Source: Burkholderia sp. Ac-20365
GTDB lineage: Bacteria; Pseudomonadota; Gammaproteobacteria; Burkholderiales; Burkholderiaceae
DNA length: 64,000 bases
NCBI RefSeq assembly: GCF_017104715.1
Contig: NZ_JAAGPI010000004.1
Span: forward strand, 124,001-188,000
Direction: 5' to 3'
Below are positions 44,259 to 54,045 of the stretch, piece by piece. Numbering within the stretch: position 1 is the first letter of the stretch; the number at the start of each line of letters is the position of its first letter. Under the pieces are notes generated by a model that worked only from the letters and a program-made list of their open reading frames with translations, was not told the DNA's origin and made no database searches. Position numbers and translations under genes: made by a program.

Positions 44259-44637
44259 ACTTTTCTCCGATCTGATAAGGCTCAATAGACAAACGCCGTG
44301 CGCCGCGACGGGATAACGGACGGCCCCCGCCCTTTCGTACGCTTTTGTGAGAAATTCAGGCGTGGTCTCGACACCTGCCGCGGGAAATTGCGTGATCTTG
44401 CGTCGAACCCGTCATGCGTACGGCAGAACGGCCGTTGGAGGGCTTTGGTAATCGGAGGGTGGCAAGATGACTCGAAAGCGTCTATAACTGATTTGCAGGC
44501 CGCGCAGCGGGCTGCAATCGCCTTTCCTCTCCCCTCCCCGCGCCTGTCTGGGAGCAATTGCCGCGACGCGGAGCGGCGCGAAAGGTTCTACTGCTTAAGA
44601 CGCTTCCCGTATATGCAGTAAATCGGACCGTGATCTT
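44259..44637. other. Intergenic region, no gene seen
   Basis: About 380 bases between leftward genes, with no credible gene. A promoter for the gene at 44258 should lie in 44270-44350. Confidence 0.35.
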
Positions 44638-44844
44638 TCAGGAAGTCGGCTTTAATTCGAGATGTACTTCGGCGTAAGCGGCATTGCACCGCCAGATTTC
44701 CTTTCCTGAACTATAGAACACCGCCGTGCCATTTGTTATGCGACACGTCGCGCGAGGGTATATCGCGCCGTGACCGTTCATCGCAGCTGACAGCGCGTTT
44801 TTCTCCTTGCAGGTCGCCAAATAAGGCCCGTCCCGAGTATTCAT
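44638..44844 (-). CDS. Small protein with paired cysteines
   Basis: The ATG at 44844 gives 68 residues with three Cys (LATCKEKNALSAAM, RATCRITNG, IWRCNAAYAE). AGGAAG lies 7 bases before. It has no signal peptide and no known family. The Cys spacing may reflect metal binding. Confidence 0.45.
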   Translation of the reverse strand: MNTRDGPYLATCKEKNALSAAMNGHGAIYPRATCRITNGTAVFYSSGKEIWRCNAAYAEVHLELKPTS

Positions 44845-44904
44845 ATTTCGCTTCCTGCAAAATTCGCGACCTCTCCCACGAAATCGTAGCAATGGCCAGA
44901 TGCC

Positions 44905-45249
44905 CTACTCCGTGGTGTGACGCAGACTTCCGGTGCACTTGAGCATGGGCGGCACAGCAGCAATGCCAAACGCGCCCAGCAAGCCGTCAAAGGTGATCAG
45001 ATCGACGCGCTTTCCGGTGTCGGGCGGCAGTAAAGGCACGCCGGTAAGCTGATAACTCACCCGGGCATCAGCGCTGCGCCCGGAATGCTCCACCGCCTCA
45101 AAAACACCTCGGCGCATCCCATAGTCGAGCGCGCTTCGAAGGTCTCTCTTGGACATCAAGCCAGCCCCTGCCATCTGGGCAATTGTTCCCTCCCGGCCAT
45201 TCGTCTTCAGCCAATCGCTCAACGCAAGCGCCCTGTCATAAGCTCCCAT
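44905..45249 (-). CDS. Hypothetical protein with HTH-like N-terminus
   Basis: The 114-residue protein starts MGAYDRALALSDWLKTNGRE with GTIAQMAGAGLMSKRDLRSA, which has the look of a winged helix. GGGGTG precedes the ATG. It lies 60 bases before the small Cys protein on the same strand. Confidence 0.5.
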   Translation of the reverse strand: MGAYDRALALSDWLKTNGREGTIAQMAGAGLMSKRDLRSALDYGMRRGVFEAVEHSGRSADARVSYQLTGVPLLPPDTGKRVDLITFDGLLGAFGIAAVPPMLKCTGSLRHTTE

Positions 45250-45375
45250 ACTTTCACCCCACACAGAGAAATCAGTAGCCAGCATCGCATCCGCACTGCA
45301 CGAGTCAATCGACGATCACGGTTTCAATCCCATAACCCTTCCTTGACCTTCCGGCAATGTGTAATTAAGGCCGCA

Positions 45376-46695
45376 TCACTTCGCTCGGCCGCCGACTGAC
45401 TGAAACAAAGTCGCGGCACCGGCCCCCTGATGGGATTCATCCGTCGCGTTATGACTGCTACTCCATGCCAGTACTGGTTGCATACGACCCGTTCCGGCCT
45501 TGGCTCCTTTCGCAGGCCCGTACTGGCGCACGTACTCGCGTCGTAGTTCGCAAGCCCGATCCTGGCTGATCCGGAAAAAGCGCCGAATCTCAGCTACGGT
45601 GTAGCGCGTCTTTCCGGCGGCTACCGCCGCAGCGAGTTGCGTAAGTAGATCCGGGGCCTCCTCAGTCTCCTGACGCATTGCCACTGGGGCAAACGGCGTC
45701 AACGACTCCGCCGTAGTATCGGGACCGCCCGCCGTTGCGTTCGCTTCGCTACCCAAGTTGAAGGAACTGTCGGACGACGTCGCGCCAGTATCGGTAACGA
45801 GTAACGCGTCGCTACTCTCATCCGTTACTGATGCGGTAACACGACGACTACTGTGCTCCGAATCGGTCACTACGGCCCCGGGCTTGGGCAATGTCAGTAA
45901 CCAGCCGAGGCAGGCCACGCTCTCGAGTAACCATCCCAGGACCAGTGCTACAGCAAGATCGACGTCGCCAGTCGCGATACCGAGAGCGGCCGCGAGGAGT
46001 CGCGTCACAGGGTCCGCAGTCTGATCGGACCTCCTGTTCGCTGCGCGCTCATGTTCGGCCAACGCCTGATCGACGGCGCGTTCTCGACGTTGCGCCTCGG
46101 CGAACTCGACATTCAAGGCAGACAACCGCGACTCGAGATTGCTCTTGCGGAGGGTCAACCAGGTGCAATTCTCCGGACATTTTTGTGCTCGAGCCCGCGC
46201 GAGATCCTGTTCGACGTTCGACCGTTCGCCGGCAATTAGCGACAGGCTTCGCGTGGAAACGGCCCCAGCGACGTTTACGACTTTAGGCGGTTCTGGAATT
46301 CTCGACGCACGGATCTCGCCGGCATGCTGCTGCGCGAGAATAAAGAACGTTGCGTGGCCGTAGCCTGTCGCGACCATCGAAAACAGCCAGATGAGCAGCG
46401 CGGCGATCCTTGCCGTGATCGATAGTCCGCGCGTCAACGCGGGAATGAGATGCGCGCTCAACAGCAGCACGATGCCTATCGCGATCCAGGCCGCACGCTC
46501 TGTGGGATTGCCACCACGATCCCAGCCGGCGACGATAGCTATGCCGGCAGACGTGACAGTAGCGGTAACAGACAAGAGTCCCGCACACAGCCGCGTGAAG
46601 CGCGAGAGGCGCCTTGGGGCCGATAGTGATCCAGACGTGGGAAAAGAACTGTAGCTCGTGGCCGTTAGGGCCGAGCCGACGACGTGGTCAGTCAT
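45376..46695 (-). CDS. Membrane protein with central coiled coil
   Basis: The 439-residue protein has three N-terminal spans (LLSVTATVTSAGIAIVAGW, AAWIAIGIVLLLSAHLIPAL and IAALLIWLFSMVATGYGHAT), a coiled-coil region (about 155-225, rich in Glu, Arg and Ala), a further span LAVALVLGWLLESVACLGWL and a C-terminal tail with VAEIRRFFRISQDRACELRR that could be an HTH. AGGA precedes the ATG. It is close to parB but has a separate ribosome-binding site. The function is unknown. Confidence 0.6.
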   Translation of the reverse strand: MTDHVVGSALTATSYSSFPTSGSLSAPRRLSRFTRLCAGLLSVTATVTSAGIAIVAGWDRGGNPTERAAWIAIGIVLLLSAHLIPALTRGLSITARIAALLIWLFSMVATGYGHATFFILAQQHAGEIRASRIPEPPKVVNVAGAVSTRSLSLIAGERSNVEQDLARARAQKCPENCTWLTLRKSNLESRLSALNVEFAEAQRRERAVDQALAEHERAANRRSDQTADPVTRLLAAALGIATGDVDLAVALVLGWLLESVACLGWLLTLPKPGAVVTDSEHSSRRVTASVTDESSDALLVTDTGATSSDSSFNLGSEANATAGGPDTTAESLTPFAPVAMRQETEEAPDLLTQLAAAVAAGKTRYTVAEIRRFFRISQDRACELRREYVRQYGPAKGAKAGTGRMQPVLAWSSSHNATDESHQGAGAATLFQSVGGRAK

Positions 46696-46950
46696 GATGC
46701 GTCCTGTGTGAGATTTCCTCCCGCACACCCGCTGTCAATCGGGTGAGTGGGCGCAAGGCAAGGTTGACAGACCGGCCACACAACACCGGCGAGCACGAAG
46801 CTCCCTCACCATGGCCCACCCATAATGGCGCACCAAGCAACAGCACTGGACAAAACGGGCCCCAGTGTGAAGTGTGAATCGGGCTGTCAACCCCGACCCC
46901 TGTTGTCTCAGGGGAAGTATAACGCTTCGGCGGCTCCCGGCCGCCCGCGG

Positions 46951-48030
46951 CTATGCCGCTTCTGCTGGTTCCGCTGGCAGTTGGCTGGTTTCCTGTTCGA
47001 GGAAATCTCTCATCTTCGTCGAGAGCGCATCACGAAACTCACGAGGCAGATTCTTAAGCGTAATTGTCAGCGAGTCGCCCCCATACGCCTTGATCTCGCC
47101 CGCCTTGATTCCGCCCGGCAAGGACACTTCAAATCGATGGACATATTTATTGCGGTCGCTCGACTTTTCTACTGCCTGTCCCTCGTTGCCCTTCAGAAGT
47201 TTGTCGACGGTCTTAACTGGCAGATCCTCAGTGATGATCCGATTGATAAGCCGATGAGCTGCCTGAGTGCCACGCGCGCGTTGATATCGGGACACGGCGT
47301 ACGCGAAATCAAGCGTGAACTTTTCCCGACGTTCCAGCATCTTTTCTACCAGCTCGGGCGGGAGGTCTGCCAGTGCGATTATCTTGCTCAACGACGCGGC
47401 CGAAACCTTGAGGTCTTCAGCGAGTTCACCCTGGGTCGCGTACTGGTTCTCCCTTAGCAGGTTCTTCCATGCAAATGCGTCATCGAATACCGTTTGCCGC
47501 TCCTGCGTAATATTGAGAGTACGGCCGAGTTTGTAACTTTCCTTCCCCAACGGGATATCCAAGACAATCGACCTCGCAGCCTTCGCCTTATTTTCCCGGA
47601 GACCGCGCACACGTCGTCCACCGTCGTGGATAAAATATTTGCCCGGCCTGGAATAATCAGGACTCACATGGATCGGCTGTTGTTGTCCTTGTTGCGACAG
47701 GTCGCGCGAGAGCTCGTCAATCGAGCCCTGCATGTAGAAGTGCCGCGGATTGAACGGGCTCTGATCAAGGTCCGCCAACGGAATGTCGATGACTGTGCCC
47801 GGTGTATAACCGTTGTGGACACACCACGTGCGGAACTCGCCTGGCGGCAACTCGGCGAGCGCTGCACCGACATTGATTTCCGAGGGCGCTGGGGCAACCT
47901 CCGCTACACCGGCGCTCGGACTTATAAGCCGATCGGCCGTCGAGAATTTGTCAATCTGGTCCATCGCGGTCGGCTTGGAGGCCAGCTTGGGCGCGCGAAA
48001 CGCGCTATTAAAGTTAGTGTTCTTTCCCAT
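46951..48030 (-). CDS. parB: ParB-family partition protein
   Basis: The 359-residue protein has FNPRHFYMQGSIDELSRD and IHDGGRRVRGL (box II, residues 137-144), then an HTH around 205-235 (ATQGELAEDLKVSAASLSK). In classical ParB proteins box II is G-E-R-R and binds CTP; here it is G-G-R-R. The N-terminal 75 residues are variable. The start ATG at 48030 follows AGAGG; it lies directly after the parA stop. ParB would bind the palindromes at 48952-50404. Confidence 0.9.
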   Translation of the reverse strand: MGKNTNFNSAFRAPKLASKPTAMDQIDKFSTADRLISPSAGVAEVAPAPSEINVGAALAELPPGEFRTWCVHNGYTPGTVIDIPLADLDQSPFNPRHFYMQGSIDELSRDLSQQGQQQPIHVSPDYSRPGKYFIHDGGRRVRGLRENKAKAARSIVLDIPLGKESYKLGRTLNITQERQTVFDDAFAWKNLLRENQYATQGELAEDLKVSAASLSKIIALADLPPELVEKMLERREKFTLDFAYAVSRYQRARGTQAAHRLINRIITEDLPVKTVDKLLKGNEGQAVEKSSDRNKYVHRFEVSLPGGIKAGEIKAYGGDSLTITLKNLPREFRDALSTKMRDFLEQETSQLPAEPAEAA

Positions 48031-48032
48031 TT

Positions 48033-48791
48033 TCAAGCCTCTGCGATAGTTTCGTTTTCGCCTTCCGCTTCGGCCGCCTCGAGTTCAATCCGTCGCTGCT
48101 CCCGAAGCTCTTCAATGTACGGAGCCGGTTCTTTCAACCGTTGAAGCAGCTCCTTGACGATCGCGGTGACTTCTACCTGAGCGAGCTTTGACCCGGAACC
48201 ACCGACCTTAAATACAGTTCTGCCAAGCGCGCATGCCTGCTTGTAGCACTCCCGCGTGGGAACCACGCGCTCGAACTGCGGGACGCAGGTCTCAACAATG
48301 GCACCGATCACGCTTTGGTCCAGCTTGCGCTTGCCCTCCGTTTTGTTCAGGAGCCAGATCGGGCGCAAGTCAGGGTTGTGTCGTTGAACCTTGATTACTT
48401 CGGAGATGAATTCCTCGCTTGACCAAAAGTCCGCGGGCGAGGACGACACCGGAATTATCACGGCCTCCGACACGAGCATTACTGCAGCAGGTCGAGGATC
48501 CTCGACCGATGGCGGGCAATCCACAACGATGAAATCGTAATCTTCTATAAGTTTTTTAAGTTCGCGATGGATATTGTGTCGGCTAGTATGCAAACTCACC
48601 ACCATGAAGGGCAGGCCCTCTTCATCCTCCGGAGCTGCAGCTGCCCACTGGGAAAGCGTCGTCTGCGGGTCCGCATCGACGCCAAGGACCTTATAACCAG
48701 CATGGTGCAAGCCGGTACAAATGCTCACAGTCGTCGTGGTCTTCCCGACGCCCCCTTTTTGGTTCGCGACAGCTAGAATTTTGGCTGGCAT
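48033..48791 (-). CDS. parA: ParA-family partition ATPase
   Basis: The 252-residue protein has a deviant Walker A motif NQKGGVGKTTT (residues 10-20), VDADPQTTLSQWA, and FIVVDCPPSVEDPRP as Walker B. This is a small type Ib-like ParA without an N-terminal HTH, so it may not be a self-repressor. Its C-terminus has an acidic helix. It is coupled to parB. The AT-rich upstream region leads into the parS cluster. Confidence 0.93.
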   Translation of the reverse strand: MPAKILAVANQKGGVGKTTTTVSICTGLHHAGYKVLGVDADPQTTLSQWAAAAPEDEEGLPFMVVSLHTSRHNIHRELKKLIEDYDFIVVDCPPSVEDPRPAAVMLVSEAVIIPVSSSPADFWSSEEFISEVIKVQRHNPDLRPIWLLNKTEGKRKLDQSVIGAIVETCVPQFERVVPTRECYKQACALGRTVFKVGGSGSKLAQVEVTAIVKELLQRLKEPAPYIEELREQRRIELEAAEAEGENETIAEA

Positions 48792-48951
48792 GTTTTTATT
48801 TCCAAAATTATAAAGTTAAAGCAGATTATCACATCGATTCCCCAAGTCAAGGAATCTTCGGGGTTTTCTTCGCCCCGACCTACCCGTCCCTTTTTCCACG
48901 GGTGAGCCATGTTCGCTAGCGTTACACGCTCGATCAGGTGGTCAAGTCGGT

Positions 48952-50404
48952 TTTTCGACGTCGAAAACCTGCAGGAGGCAAACCCGCCGCACACCATGCC
49001 CCGCCTCCCATACCACGCCCGCTCGCAACGGCACACTGAGCCATCCCAATTTTCGACGTCGAAAAGTCACGGCGATGTTCAAATCCAATCCTCCGCAAAA
49101 CCAAGCGGCCGGATATGTTTCGACGTCGAAAACGTCACCCGACTGTCTCTGCAATGCCGAATCCTCAAGCCCAAATTAGTTGTGTAATCACCGATCTCAC
49201 TCACTACTTCGGTCGACGCGCCATACACCGACTCAACCATTCGATGAGACGCGAACCCACTTTTCGACGTCGAAAACACGCAATGTCGTTGACGCGGAGG
49301 TGTACTGCGTTCCTTCTCTTCAGCACCTTCCCAGATCCCAAGGCATCTAGCGGCCGCCAGACATCAATTATCAGACGGGCTGCTGCTCCGGAAGATCCAC
49401 TGGATCGTGCGAGTTGGACTCACGTGATTTTCGACGTCGAAAGTTCACGGCCGTCAACTGTGTCGACGCCGCATTGAGTTTCTGAAATGGATTACGCATC
49501 ATCGGCGATACAGATCTTTCGACGCCGAAAACTGGCGAACGCTCCGGCAACCTTGTTATATGGCGGCAGCGTCAGGTTTTCGACGTCGAAAACGCTCAGG
49601 CTCTTGCATGAGGTAATCAAATTTCGTTCGTGAGTCAGTCATCCACCGTCGTCTCTTCGGGTCCTTAGCCCACCACTTTCGGTGAGCGGCGGTGTAACTG
49701 CCAGAGGGCCGTAGAGCAGGCGGGCCCCTCGATGAGTCATCCGTGGCACTCTGCTTGATACGAGGACGTGGGCCTGATCGCCCGCGGAACGAAATCAGTC
49801 GACGCTCATCATTTTTCGACGTCGAAAAATGGCCCGCTCTCTCTTCTGTTAAACGTGGATCGACGGATTTGTCGGGGCAACGATCGCGGGCAGTACAGTC
49901 GACACAGCCAATCCATCGCACCAGTCAAACAGGCTGCAAGTACAAACTCGGCTCGGCGCGTCAAAGTTGGATGTTGCCAATCCGCTCGGCACGGCTGCCC
50001 GAACGGCCCCGGGCCATCGCGGAATAGAGTTTTCGACGTCGAAAATCGCCGCTCACGCAAAGGTCGGCTGATGGCACCGGGTCATTGCGGTATTTTTCGA
50101 CGTCGAAAAATGCGACTGCTCGTTAGCGGGATATGGCAACAACGGTCGTCGCGTCGGCGCCGACCTCCGCTCCCCGTGCAAAGTTCAACTGTCGCCACTC
50201 AGGTTTCGACGTAGAAACCTGCGCCCTGAGGTCGAGATGGTGTCAATGAGCCCGACTCTGAACGCCTTTTCGACGTCGAAAACCGCGGCTCGCGGCTAAT
50301 GTCCCGAAGCGAGAGCGTCAAAGAGGTGGCGGGCGGGCGGTCGCTGACGTCGTTCTACTGAACGCAAGACGAAACATCGGTCGCCTAGTTTTCGACGTCG
50401 AAAG
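48952..50404. repeat. Cluster of 13 palindromes, likely parS centromere
   Basis: Copies of TTTTCGACGTCGAAAA occur at 48952, 49050, 49117, 49261, 49428, 49516, 49577, 49813, 50030, 50094, 50204, 50267 and 50389 (first base). Exact 16-bp copies are 48952, 49050, 49261, 49577, 49813, 50030, 50094 and 50267. Those at 49117, 49428 and 50389 differ in an end base, while 49516 (CGCC) and 50204 (GTAG) have a centre mismatch. Spacing is 61-236 bp. No gene is present in the region. Its site beside parAB and its 16-bp palindrome form resemble the parS sites of Burkholderia replicons. Confidence 0.85.
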
Positions 50405-50686
50405 CCGAGCGCGTTTTAAAGGTTCATCTAACGATGCCCGCGATCGCCGGACTGCGAACTGGACATATGGGTCGTGTGGCTGCGCGTTGCGCGAGAACAA
50501 TGTGAGTCTGCGGCTCGACGAGAGGGGAGGGATGCATGTCCTCTGGTTGGCCAGAGGGTGGCGAGGTGATCACAACAACGACGGGAAACTCCGTAACCTT
50601 TGCAAACTTTCTAAATTTTTCTTCTTGTGCAAATGCCACTTATATCGCTATTGCTCAACGCAAGATCAATTTGCTACCATTTGGCG

Positions 50687-50714
50687 TGTTGGGCGGTTGC
50701 TCCTTCGCCCAACA
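50687..50714 (-). terminator. Hairpin downstream of the rep gene
   Basis: TGTTGGGCG (50687-50695) pairs perfectly with CGCCCAACA (50706-50714), starting 20 bases after the rep stop. There is no T-tract on the minus strand; it may be a weak terminator. Confidence 0.45.
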
Positions 50715-50733
50715 GCCGCATTTGGAGCATGAC

Positions 50734-52245
50734 TTAAATTCGCTCGATCTGGCGAAGATAGCCAGTGAGTGCGGGGCGTACGAGCGGATGTTGAATGTTC
50801 GGCGCGCTGCCCGCCCGAATTCTCAATACCATCCTGATCGACTTCGCGTCGTCCGACGCAACAAATCGGTCCCATACGGCCTGTCGTTCATTGTCCGAAA
50901 GGTTCGTCCAGTAGTCGTCGAATTGGCTCGTCAACGACCGCTGCGCTTCGATCAGGCGTTGTTTCTCCTCCGCATTGCTCCGCTCCACTTGCGCGATACG
51001 ATCGGCCTGAGCTTTCACCTCTCGGTGGCGGGTCAACTCGGTCTTTTCCGAGTTCGTAAGCAGGTAGCGATCCTCTTTGTCCTCGATCGCATTGTTGAAA
51101 AGCCCGATCCAACTCCTCACGGGAGCCTTCTGCTTTTTGAAGATGTACCGATAAAAGAGCACATCGACGATTTCTTCGATCCGCTCGGCAGAGTGGCGCA
51201 GTGTGATCTCTTTGATCTGCTTCTGGTTCAGGCCGAATTCCTCACGCAATTGCCTGAAGGTTTCCGGTCCCACCAGCGCCCGATCATCGGCACCAGCATT
51301 CTTCGGGTTGCTGGCGATGGTGAAATTCAGTCCCGTGACAGAGCGGTTCTCCCTTCGGTATGTCACCGTCGCAAAGATGTCGGCTTCCTTTTCCAACTCG
51401 GCGAGGGCCGGCTGAAGAACCCGATACGAAAAACGTTTGAACTCGGGATACTCGGACTCGCTGACCATCATCTTTTCTCTGAAGTCTGCGAGCCGGAGAA
51501 AGCCTGTCTGGCCCTTGAACATATGTTCGCGCAGTAACTCGTAGAGGTGTCCCGTGTATCGGCTCTTGAACTTCGCCACCATCGCCATCGAAATGTAGTA
51601 GTAGCGCTCCGGGGCTGCGTACAACTTGCACAGAAACTGCGGGATTTTCCAATGCAGCGTGGTGCCGTCGAAGTACACTTCCTGGATCATCTGGGTCGAA
51701 AAGAACTTCCCTTTGCCATTGGGGATGTACATGATCGCCTGCTGCATCTCGTGGATCGACTGCTTCAGGTAGTCGTAGTCCTTGACGTTGTGGTCAACGA
51801 GCCATGAGAGATAATCCAGGGGGACGGAAAAAAAGTTCTGCCGACTGAGATTAGGGCGAGCAACGAAGATCAGCGCGTTGTGGAGCTTCCACTGCAGAAG
51901 CCCAAAAGGGTTGACGTATTTGACGTTCTGAATTGCTTTCTTGAGCAGAATGTCTTCGCGAGCCTGGACGATCGGAGTGCCTTCGTTGAACAGGTCAAGA
52001 CTCTGCTGATAATTCTGCTGCCCCTCGAGCTCGTTCGTCAGATAGAACTTCGCCAGATCCGGCGCGGAGAATTCCTCGGCCAGAGCGGCCTCGTCCTCGG
52101 CGGTGATCACTTGCGCGACGGCTCCACCGACCTCCGCGTCACCAACGGCATCTAATTTGAGAAAAGACGGTATCTCAATAACGTCCGTCACTTCGTCGGA
52201 TTTCTTGTCGTGGCTTGAGCCGCGCCGCTTCTTCGGTTGGTCCAT
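50734..52245 (-). CDS. rep: Rep_3-type plasmid replication initiator
   Basis: From the ATG at 52245 the protein is 503 residues. It has NALIFVARPNLSRQNFFSV, DYLKQSIHEMQQAIMYIP and YYYISMAMVAKFKSRYTG with LYELLREH, which fit the two winged-helix domains of Rep_3 initiators (pPS10/pSC101-like). The C-terminus is a charged coiled coil (RIAQVERSNAEEKQRLIEAQ) beyond the usual size. The gene faces away from the iterons, which begin 65 bases upstream, so self-regulation is expected. The start has a weak ribosome-binding site. Confidence 0.88.
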   Translation of the reverse strand: MDQPKKRRGSSHDKKSDEVTDVIEIPSFLKLDAVGDAEVGGAVAQVITAEDEAALAEEFSAPDLAKFYLTNELEGQQNYQQSLDLFNEGTPIVQAREDILLKKAIQNVKYVNPFGLLQWKLHNALIFVARPNLSRQNFFSVPLDYLSWLVDHNVKDYDYLKQSIHEMQQAIMYIPNGKGKFFSTQMIQEVYFDGTTLHWKIPQFLCKLYAAPERYYYISMAMVAKFKSRYTGHLYELLREHMFKGQTGFLRLADFREKMMVSESEYPEFKRFSYRVLQPALAELEKEADIFATVTYRRENRSVTGLNFTIASNPKNAGADDRALVGPETFRQLREEFGLNQKQIKEITLRHSAERIEEIVDVLFYRYIFKKQKAPVRSWIGLFNNAIEDKEDRYLLTNSEKTELTRHREVKAQADRIAQVERSNAEEKQRLIEAQRSLTSQFDDYWTNLSDNERQAVWDRFVASDDAKSIRMVLRIRAGSAPNIQHPLVRPALTGYLRQIERI

Positions 52246-52310
52246 CGTCGGGTTCCACACTGTTCTTCGTGTGCCCGTACTATGAAGCCCGTAAAGTCCC
52301 AAGTCAAAGC

Positions 52311-53783
52311 TTTTGACGTGGTCTTTTCAACGACAAAGTCCCCTTCTTTCCCTATAAACGTAGTCTTTTCAAGCAATCGACTAAGCCGAGATGCCAGTTC
52401 TTCGATAATCCTGCCTTAGGATTCGCACTAAAAACGGGGGGTTCTGCAAACCCTATAAACGTGGTCTTTACGTCCAAACGCACCGTTGGCTGTACACCAC
52501 GAGACGACCCCGGGGTACGCAATTCGCATCAGCGCGGCATGAACCCAGCGGCACCCAACGTGCCCTTGACAGCGCCAGCCCTATAAACGTGGTCCTTTGA
52601 AACCGCGACGACGCGCTTAAGCACCAACCGCCTGCTGCTGCGGGGTGCTCTCTTCCCTATAAACGTAGTCTTTACGCTGTCAGATGCCCGCTAACGACCC
52701 TCGCCTGGCGACCTGATTCCCTTCTACCACGTCGGCAAGATCGACCGCCGGACGCAGATGCAGGCTTGGGACTCGCGATCGGAGCGAAAAGACCACGTTT
52801 CTCGGGCGAGCCGACAGTCCGACGCCGCCTTGAGAGTGCCACGCGCCAGGCGGCAGGTTCAAAAGACCACGTTTATCGGGGCCGGTCAGGTGTAGACGCA
52901 TAGCTGAAGACCACGTTTATCGGCGAGGACTCGCTCGAGGGGGCGAAAGGACTACGTCTCTGGGGAATCGACGCGCGGCCGGCTCAGAATGCGGACCGTT
53001 TCGGCCTTGCGATGCCCGGAAGATGGTCTCTAACACAGGTTCCAGCTGCTCTTTTCCCGATAAACGTAGTCTTTTCGAGCGCATTTAGGTTAGTGATCAC
53101 TCACTTTCATCGCTCCAGAGTCTAAAAATCGCCCTATAAACGTGGGCTTTTCGATTCCACGCAGCAAATCAACGCTCCTCAGCCCAAGGATGGGCCCGGG
53201 AGCGCCTGCGATCCAGCATATCCCTATAAACGAGGGCTTTTCAGCCTTCTGACCCAGGAGTAAACATTAAGACTGGTGGCTAAGGCGCTGTTTATAAACA
53301 GAATAGCGACAGCGCGAGACTTATTTCCGGCAAGTTGGAGCTCCGTCCACCGCGTCACCCCTATAAACGTGGTCTTTTGGGTTCTCCGGACACCCGATGG
53401 CTACACGAACCGAGGGGGCCTTCCGGAAACAACGAGAACGCGGCCAAGGAACTTGCTGATTTTCCAGGAGAAATGGCTGATCGGCCGGTTTCGTTTGCCC
53501 ATTTTTTTCTGGAGACTTTTGACCGCAGACGCCAGCATTTATCCACAGCATCTCTCTCACCGATCGGATCGTAAGATGTAAACCAAATCAAAATCTAATC
53601 GTTAACGCCTCGCAAGCCGTTGATTCTTTACCGCTTTTACGACGACAGGACCACGTTTATAGGGAGGTTTACCCCTGGAAACGTGGTCCTTAAGCGTGAA
53701 GACTACGTTTGTAGGGCGCACAAGGACCACGTCTATAGGGAGTGAAGCCCACGTTTCCAGGGTTGGGACTACACCTATAGGGG
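52311..53783. repeat. Origin region with iterons (oriV)
   Basis: The consensus is CCCTATAAACGTGGTCTTTT. Forward copies start at 52351 (one base shorter), 52451, 52579, 52655, 53056, 53132, 53222, 53359 and 53672; a half copy is at 52311. Reverse copies (AAAAGACCACGTTTATAGGG type) lie near 52787, 52861, 52905, 52945 (degenerate), 53647, 53697, 53722, 53743 and 53764. The orientation switches forward, reverse, forward, then mixed. The rep gene lies directly downstream of the first block. A perfect DnaA box is at 53539. The region has no gene; an AT-rich stretch lies near 53570-53610. Confidence 0.88.
53539..53547 (+). promoter_or_regulatory. DnaA box
   Basis: TTATCCACA matches the E. coli DnaA-box consensus exactly. 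It lies between two iteron groups, next to an AT-rich region, as expected for the melted region of a Rep_3 origin. Confidence 0.75.
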
Positions 53784-53847
53784 AGGGCTTTTCCCCGGCC
53801 GGCTGCCGTTGATACGCCGGTGTGCGGGCAACTGAGAAAAGACGTTT

Positions 53848-53897
53848 CGTGAGCAGAGGGTGGGTGGGCACCAGGAAAAGTGCATCCTCTGCTCACG
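53848..53897. repeat. 12-bp perfect inverted repeat
   Basis: CGTGAGCAGAGG (53848-53859) and CCTCTGCTCACG (53886-53897) are exact reverse complements with a 26-base loop. It lies between the last iteron and the terminator at 53903. It may be an operator or part of a transfer origin. Confidence 0.55.
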
Positions 53898-53902
53898 GAA
53901 AA

Positions 53903-53934
53903 GCCCGAGAAACCGTGCCTTCGGGCCGTTTTTT
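53903..53934 (+). terminator. Probable rho-independent terminator
   Basis: GCCCGA (53903-53908) with TCGGGC (53921-53926), then CG and six T residues. On the minus strand a TTTT-run follows as well. It separates the replication region from the transfer genes. Confidence 0.6.
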
Positions 53935-53949
53935 GTCTCACTGTGAGAC

Positions 53950-53981
53950 TCGACGGGACCGCGTTATCGCGGTCCCGTCGA
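53950..53981. other. Perfect 14-bp hairpin, candidate oriT element
   Basis: TCGACGGGACCGCG (53950-53963) pairs fully with CGCGGTCCCGTCGA (53968-53981) around TTAT, 64 bases before the traI-like gene. Such hairpins are common near nic sites, but a strong terminator or attenuator is also possible since no T-run follows. Confidence 0.5.
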
Positions 53982-54045
53982 ATGTCGATTGTGGCAGCGG
54001 GTTATTTGCGACGGTTTGCCCGAAGCCGGTTCGTAACATCGGGGA

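Noticed and set aside
49556..49921. Open frames in the parS region with repeated F-S-T-S-K-N or F-D-V-E
   Set aside because: These peptides are just translations of the palindrome; no gene with a ribosome-binding site is present.
48952..50404. Possible CRISPR array
   Set aside because: The repeats are 16-bp palindromes with irregular spacing of 61-236 bp and no leader or cas genes; parS sites next to parAB explain them better.
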